Assembly (NCBI GenBank): GCA_004554205.1
Contig: SFNH01000072.1
Coordinates: 1-9,291 of the forward strand
Reading direction: 5' to 3'
Length of the DNA: 9,291 nt
Source of the DNA: Clostridium sp.
GTDB taxonomy: Bacteria; Bacillota; Clostridia; Lachnospirales; Lachnospiraceae
Shown piece by piece: positions 6,582 to 9,291 of the stretch (the stretch's first letter is position 1; the number at the start of each line of letters is the position of its first letter). Below the pieces are notes generated by a model that saw only the letters and a list, made by a program, of their open reading frames with translations, did not search any database and had not been told where the DNA came from. Made by a program: the position numbers and the translations under genes.

Positions 6582-8351
6582 CTACATCCGCTCCGGCGCG
6601 TCAAAGCCGAGGACATGAATGCAGGCCACGAGCACATCCTTTACAAGCGTGATCAGTCCGATCCGGCTTTCCTTAAGCGCCTCATCCTCACCGGCAAGAA
6701 TCCGGGTATCGTGGTAGAAGCTGTTGAACGTGTCGGACAGCTCATAAATATACTGGCAGAGCTTGTGGGGCGCCGTCTCGGCAAATGCGTTCTCCATCAC
6801 GTCATTGTACCGTGCGGCTATGAGCATCAGCGCTTTCTCCGCATCCGTCGCCGCGGGAAGGATCACGCACTCCGCGTCCTTTTTCCCCTTTTGCTCCTCA
6901 AACTTTGCGAGTATGGACTTGATCCGCACGATCGTATACAGGATATACGGCCCCGTGTTACCCTCAAAGGAGATAAAGCGCTCCAGGTCAAACACATAGT
7001 CCTTCGCGGCCTGGTTCGACAGATCGCCGTACTTAAGCGCCGCGAGTCCCACGACCTTCGCCGTCCGGCGCGCTTCCTCCTCCGGTATGGTGCGGTTCTC
7101 CATGATCCGCTCATACACCGCCTCGCCGATGTCCGCGATCAGGTACTCCAGGCGCATCACGCCGCCGTCTCTCGTCTTAAACGGCTTGCCGTCCTTTCCG
7201 TTCATGGTGCCGAAGCCGATGTGGATCATCGGGGTCTCCTCCCGCACATAGCCCGCCTTCTTCGCCACGCGGAACACCTGCGTAAAGTGAAGCTCCTGAC
7301 GCTTGTCGGTAATGTAGATATACTTCACCGGCTTAAGCTCCTTCTCGCGCTCGATGATGGTGCCGAGGTCCGAGGTCGCATACAGCGCCGCGCCGTCCGA
7401 CTTGCGCACGATGCAGGGCGGAAGCTCCTTTGCGTCTGTATCTTCCGTGATGTCCACGACCAGCGCGCCCTCGCTCTCGTAGGCAAGGCCCTTGTCCTTA
7501 AGATCCTGAATCAGCCACGGAATATACTTCTGCGCGTCGCTCTCGCCCTTCCACAGCTCAAAATGCACATCCAGATCGTCATAGTTTCGCCTCAGATCGG
7601 CGAGGGAGACCGCCATGATGTGTCTCCAGAGCGCCGTGTACGGCGCATAGCCGTTCTGCAGCTTAAAGGTCGCCGTCTGCGCCCGCTCCTTAAATGCCTC
7701 ATCTTTCTTCGCCCTGGCGCTTGCCGCCGGGTAGATATCCTCCAGCTCGCCGATGGTAAACGGCGGCTCCTTCGGATACTCTCCGTCAAAGCTTTCATCG
7801 AAATAGGCAAGCTCCGGCTTGCGATCCTTAAGTTCCTCGATGATCAGACCCATCTGGAGCCCCCAGTCTCCCAGGTGCACGTCGCCGACCATGTGATAGC
7901 CCAGGATCAGCCCCATGCGCTTGATGCTCTCGCCGATCACCGCCGAGCGCAGATGCCCCACATGGAGCGGCTTTGCCACATTGGCGCCGCCGTAGTCCAC
8001 GACAATGGTCTCGCCGCGGCCCGTCTCCTCAAGCCCGAGCTTTTCCGCCTTTCGCATACCGTTTAAGTAGTCCGCCAGATACGCTCCGTCAAGGCGCAGG
8101 TTGATAAACCCGGGCATCACCGCGTCGATCGCGGAGAACATCTCGTCGTTCCCCAGTTTTTCCACGACCTCGCCCGCAATGTCGATGGGCTTTTTTTTGT
8201 ACGCCTTTGCCGCCGCCATCGCCCCGTTGCACTGATATTCGCACAGATCCGGGCGGTTTGAGAGCACGACCTTCGCGTAGCTTACATCGTACCCGCATGC
8301 CGCAAACGCCGATTCCATCTTATCCGTGATCAAATCCAGAAGCTTCCTCAC
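6582..8351 (-). CDS. argS: Arginyl-tRNA synthetase
   Basis: This 589-residue cytoplasmic class I synthetase charges tRNA-Arg with arginine using ATP. An N-terminal Add-1 type domain (about 1-85) carries tRNA-recognition features. The catalytic Rossmann domain has the HIGH-type motif HVGH at 130-133 within VAKPLHVGHLRSA. The KMSKS-equivalent loop is GKPFKTR at 388-394, the usual bacterial ArgRS variant without a canonical KMSKS. The C-terminal DALR anticodon-binding domain begins near TGPYILYTIVRIKSI (466-480), and the chain ends LGFDAPERM, as is typical. Length fits the family. The start is a GTG at 8351 preceded by AAAGGAG with 8-9 nt spacing. The reading frame stays open for 128 more codons upstream, but that stretch runs through the promoter and the efp terminator and 3' end, so it is not coding. 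An A8 run encodes Tyr-Lys-Lys-Lys at residues 51-54. Confidence 0.97.
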   Translation of the reverse strand: MRKLLDLITDKMESAFAACGYDVSYAKVVLSNRPDLCEYQCNGAMAAAKAYKKKPIDIAGEVVEKLGNDEMFSAIDAVMPGFINLRLDGAYLADYLNGMRKAEKLGLEETGRGETIVVDYGGANVAKPLHVGHLRSAVIGESIKRMGLILGYHMVGDVHLGDWGLQMGLIIEELKDRKPELAYFDESFDGEYPKEPPFTIGELEDIYPAASARAKKDEAFKERAQTATFKLQNGYAPYTALWRHIMAVSLADLRRNYDDLDVHFELWKGESDAQKYIPWLIQDLKDKGLAYESEGALVVDITEDTDAKELPPCIVRKSDGAALYATSDLGTIIEREKELKPVKYIYITDKRQELHFTQVFRVAKKAGYVREETPMIHIGFGTMNGKDGKPFKTRDGGVMRLEYLIADIGEAVYERIMENRTIPEEEARRTAKVVGLAALKYGDLSNQAAKDYVFDLERFISFEGNTGPYILYTIVRIKSILAKFEEQKGKKDAECVILPAATDAEKALMLIAARYNDVMENAFAETAPHKLCQYIYELSDTFNSFYHDTRILAGEDEALKESRIGLITLVKDVLVACIHVLGFDAPERM

Positions 8352-8396
8352 AACCGATTCTCCTTTTATCTCGTTTTCTGTTAAGCTTAAATAATT

Positions 8397-8425
8397 ATTA
8401 TAGCAGATTTTGTTAAAAAATACAA
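8397..8425 (-). promoter_or_regulatory. Sigma-A-type promoter of argS
   Basis: On the minus strand a -35 of TTGTAT (8425-8420) is separated by exactly 17 nt from a perfect -10 TATAAT (8402-8397). Transcription would start near 8390, giving a leader of about 40 nt before the GTG. That is far too short for a T-box, which many Clostridia use on synthetase genes. The 10-bp palindrome TTAAGCTTAA at 8381-8390 lies at the expected start site and could be a regulatory site, but nothing else supports that. Confidence 0.75.
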
Positions 8426-8470
8426 GTTTGCAGAATGCAAATGCCCCGGAAAGCGGAGTGCTTCCGGGGC
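8415..8470 (-). terminator. Tandem-hairpin terminator of efp
   Basis: Read on the minus strand just after the efp stop, GCCCCGGAA pairs with TTCCGGGGC (9 bp, outer ends 8470 and 8443). Two more GC pairs follow beyond a single bulged T, closing an ACTCC loop. Two bases later a second perfect hairpin, TTTGCA/TGCAAA with a 3-nt loop (8441-8427), is followed by TATTTTTT with six T at 8420-8415. The strong GC hairpin is about 20 nt from the T run, so the small second hairpin or both together would have to drive release. The T run lies inside the argS promoter spacer. Confidence 0.65.
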
Positions 8471-8487
8471 AGCAGATACGGTTCTTA

Positions 8488-9045
8488 TCAGGCTCTTGAT
8501 AAATACTCACCGGTGCGGGTATCAATCTTGATCTTGTCGCCGTTGTCAACAAACAGCGGCACATATACGGTAGCGCCGGTCTCAACAGTGGCCGGCTTGG
8601 TAGCGCCCTGCGCAGTGTCGCCCTTGAAGCCCGGCTCGGTGCTCGTGATCTCAAGCTCAACGAACAGCGGCGGCTCCACGGAAAATACCTTTCCATTGTA
8701 AGAGCAGACCTTGACAAGCTCGTTCTCCTTGACAAACTTAAGCGCGTCGCCGATCACGTCCTGCCCCAATGCCATCTGCTCGTAATTCTCCATGTTCATA
8801 AAATTGTACAGATCGCCGTCCGCATACAGATACTGCATATCCACGCGGTCAATCCTTGCGGCCGGGAATTTCTCGGTCGGACGGAACGTGCGCTCCACCA
8901 CTGCCCCGGTCATAACGTTTTTGATCTTGGTTCTCACGAATGCAGCTCCCTTGCCCGGCTTTACATGCTGGAACTCCACGATCTGGTAGACTGCACCGTC
9001 AATCTCCAAAGTCATGCCGTTTCTAAAATCACCTGCTGAAATCAT
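8488..9045 (-). CDS. efp: Elongation factor P
   Basis: EF-P binds between the P and E sites of a stalled ribosome and promotes peptide bond formation at consecutive prolines. The 185-residue length is standard. The N-terminal KOW-like domain (about 1-64) carries the exposed loop HVKPGKGAAFVRTKIKN with Lys32 at the tip. Bacillota EF-P has Lys here, modified in Bacillus subtilis to 5-aminopentanol-lysine. Two OB-fold domains follow (about 65-127 and 130-185), the last ending in the family hallmark KIDTRTGEYLSRA. The chosen ATG at 9045 has AAGGAGG 8 nt upstream and begins MISAGDFRNG, the usual EF-P start. An upstream in-frame ATG at 9075 would add ten residues translated across this ribosome binding site and is rejected. 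The gene has its own promoter and terminator, so it is probably monocistronic. Confidence 0.97.
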   Translation of the reverse strand: MISAGDFRNGMTLEIDGAVYQIVEFQHVKPGKGAAFVRTKIKNVMTGAVVERTFRPTEKFPAARIDRVDMQYLYADGDLYNFMNMENYEQMALGQDVIGDALKFVKENELVKVCSYNGKVFSVEPPLFVELEITSTEPGFKGDTAQGATKPATVETGATVYVPLFVDNGDKIKIDTRTGEYLSRA

Positions 9046-9089
9046 GTGATATTCCTCCTTGAATTGCGTACTCACTTCTAATTCATTTT

Positions 9090-9118
9090 ATTCTATAATA
9101 AAACCCGATTTTTTTCAA
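9090..9118 (-). promoter_or_regulatory. Sigma-A-type promoter of efp
   Basis: On the minus strand TTGAAA (9118-9113) is followed after 17 nt by TAGAAT (9095-9090), close to the TTGACA/TATAAT consensus with ideal spacing and in an AT-rich stretch. The predicted transcript would begin near 9083 and have a leader of about 38 nt carrying the AAGGAGG site. No operator-like repeat overlaps it. Confidence 0.7.
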
Positions 9119-9139
9119 CTACTTTTTTACAATGAAAGT

Positions 9140-9201
9140 CCCGTCCAGCGTTTGTGTGTTTCGGAATGCTTGCATGGCGAAACACAAAAGCCTTGGACGG
9201 G
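9140..9201. repeat. 62-nt near-perfect palindrome upstream of the efp promoter
   Basis: Two 30-nt arms face each other around a TT centre at 9170-9171. CCCGTCCA (9140-9147) pairs perfectly with TGGACGGG (9194-9201), TGTGTTTCG (9155-9163) pairs with CGAAACACA (9178-9186), and ATGC pairs with GCAT at the tip. I count 24 Watson-Crick pairs, two G-T wobbles and four mismatches. It is not followed by a T run in the manner of a simple terminator on the minus strand. It could be the end of an upstream transcript or a dispersed intergenic palindrome; the window edge prevents a decision. Confidence 0.6.
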
Positions 9202-9204
9202 CAA

Positions 9205-9264
9205 GCCGGTATGAGCAAAAAAGCCACAGGAGTGAAACGACTGGGGCGATTTGCGAATACCGGC
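9205..9264. repeat. Second inverted repeat adjoining the palindrome, with an internal direct repeat nearby
   Basis: GCCGGTAT at 9205-9212 is exactly complementary to ATACCGGC at 9257-9264, and GCAA at 9201-9204 can extend the pairing to TTGC at 9270-9273 across a bulge. A near direct repeat, GCGATTTGCG (9246-9255) and GCGATTGCG (9266-9274), flanks the right arm. A small GTGC-GAA-GCAC hairpin lies near the window end. The same interval reads open on the minus strand from the window edge to a TAA at 9129-9127, but the translation is rich in Cys, His, Ser and Thr and looks like no known protein end. I take it as noncoding repeat sequence. Confidence 0.4.
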
Positions 9265-9291
9265 GGCGATTGCGGGAGTGCGAAGCACGGA

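Noticed and set aside
6615..8066. A 483-codon open frame on the plus strand opposite argS
   Set aside because: It is the mirror of a GC-rich real gene. Its translation is rich in Arg, His and Leu and fits no family, while the minus strand encodes complete arginyl-tRNA synthetase.
8352..8396. T-box or other riboswitch leader for argS
   Set aside because: The distance from the promoter to the start codon leaves only about 40 nt of leader, too short for a T-box, and no T-box sequence is present.
8352..8735. 128-codon in-frame N-terminal extension of argS
   Set aside because: It runs through the argS promoter, the efp terminator and the 3' end of efp, its translation is Ser/Arg-rich, and the GTG at 8351 has a good ribosome binding site and a normal ArgRS N-terminus.
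9046..9075. Ten-residue N-terminal extension of EF-P from an upstream ATG
   Set aside because: The extension would translate through the AAGGAGG site that serves the ATG at 9045, and EF-P proteins normally begin at the MISAGDFRNG position.
9127..9291. Open frame of 54 codons on the minus strand running in from the window edge, a possible 3' end of another gene
   Set aside because: It overlaps the long palindrome and inverted repeats and its composition is not protein-like. I cannot exclude a gene end because the start lies outside the window.
1..9291. CRISPR array, tRNA or rRNA genes, integrase or transposase genes
   Set aside because: I found no regularly spaced direct repeats, no tRNA-like cloverleaf and no recombinase motifs on either strand.

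Overview
The window looks like a chromosomal segment of a Gram-positive anaerobe in the Clostridia, most likely Lachnospiraceae. The evidence is strong AGGAGG-type ribosome binding sites, GC-rich coding sequence beside AT-rich sigma-A-type promoters, an EF-P with Lys at the tip position used by Bacillota, and the protein families present. The family-level placement is inference. Every gene I can support is on the minus strand, so transcription runs from high to low coordinates.

Right end (about 9121-9291): no supported gene. It holds a 62-nt near-perfect palindrome and a second inverted repeat, probably a dispersed intergenic repeat. Next comes efp (elongation factor P) with a clear promoter and terminator. 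Its terminator abuts the promoter of argS (arginyl-tRNA synthetase), which starts at a GTG with a good ribosome binding site and has no T-box leader.

Centre (2233-6511): 70 nt after argS a tight cluster begins. In order of transcription it holds a cytoplasmic-looking protein with an N-terminal ParB-like domain and a C-terminal BMP/PnrA-type ligand-binding domain, a small metallophosphoesterase with an altered first metal motif, and the two half-transporters of a heterodimeric type IV ABC exporter. The junctions are a 29-nt overlap, a TAGATG with zero spacing, and a TGATG overlap. The two ABC subunits are complementary: one has a canonical Walker B Glu and H-loop His but a degenerate signature (LSQGQ). 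The other has Asp and Gln at those positions and a canonical-type signature (VSGGQ). This predicts one active and one degenerate ATP site.

Left end (1-346): no gene. It holds a 131-bp element closed by a perfect 13-bp inverted repeat and enclosing two hairpins, then a 12-bp perfect stem that may terminate the exporter operon.

How the genes relate: efp and argS are translation housekeeping genes. The ParB-like/BMP protein, phosphoesterase and exporter look co-translated. A working hypothesis is an intracellular ligand sensor or regulator tied to an exporter, but neither ligand nor substrate can be read from the sequence. The sensor-like fusion with its altered phosphoesterase, and the structured flanking repeats, are the least explained parts.
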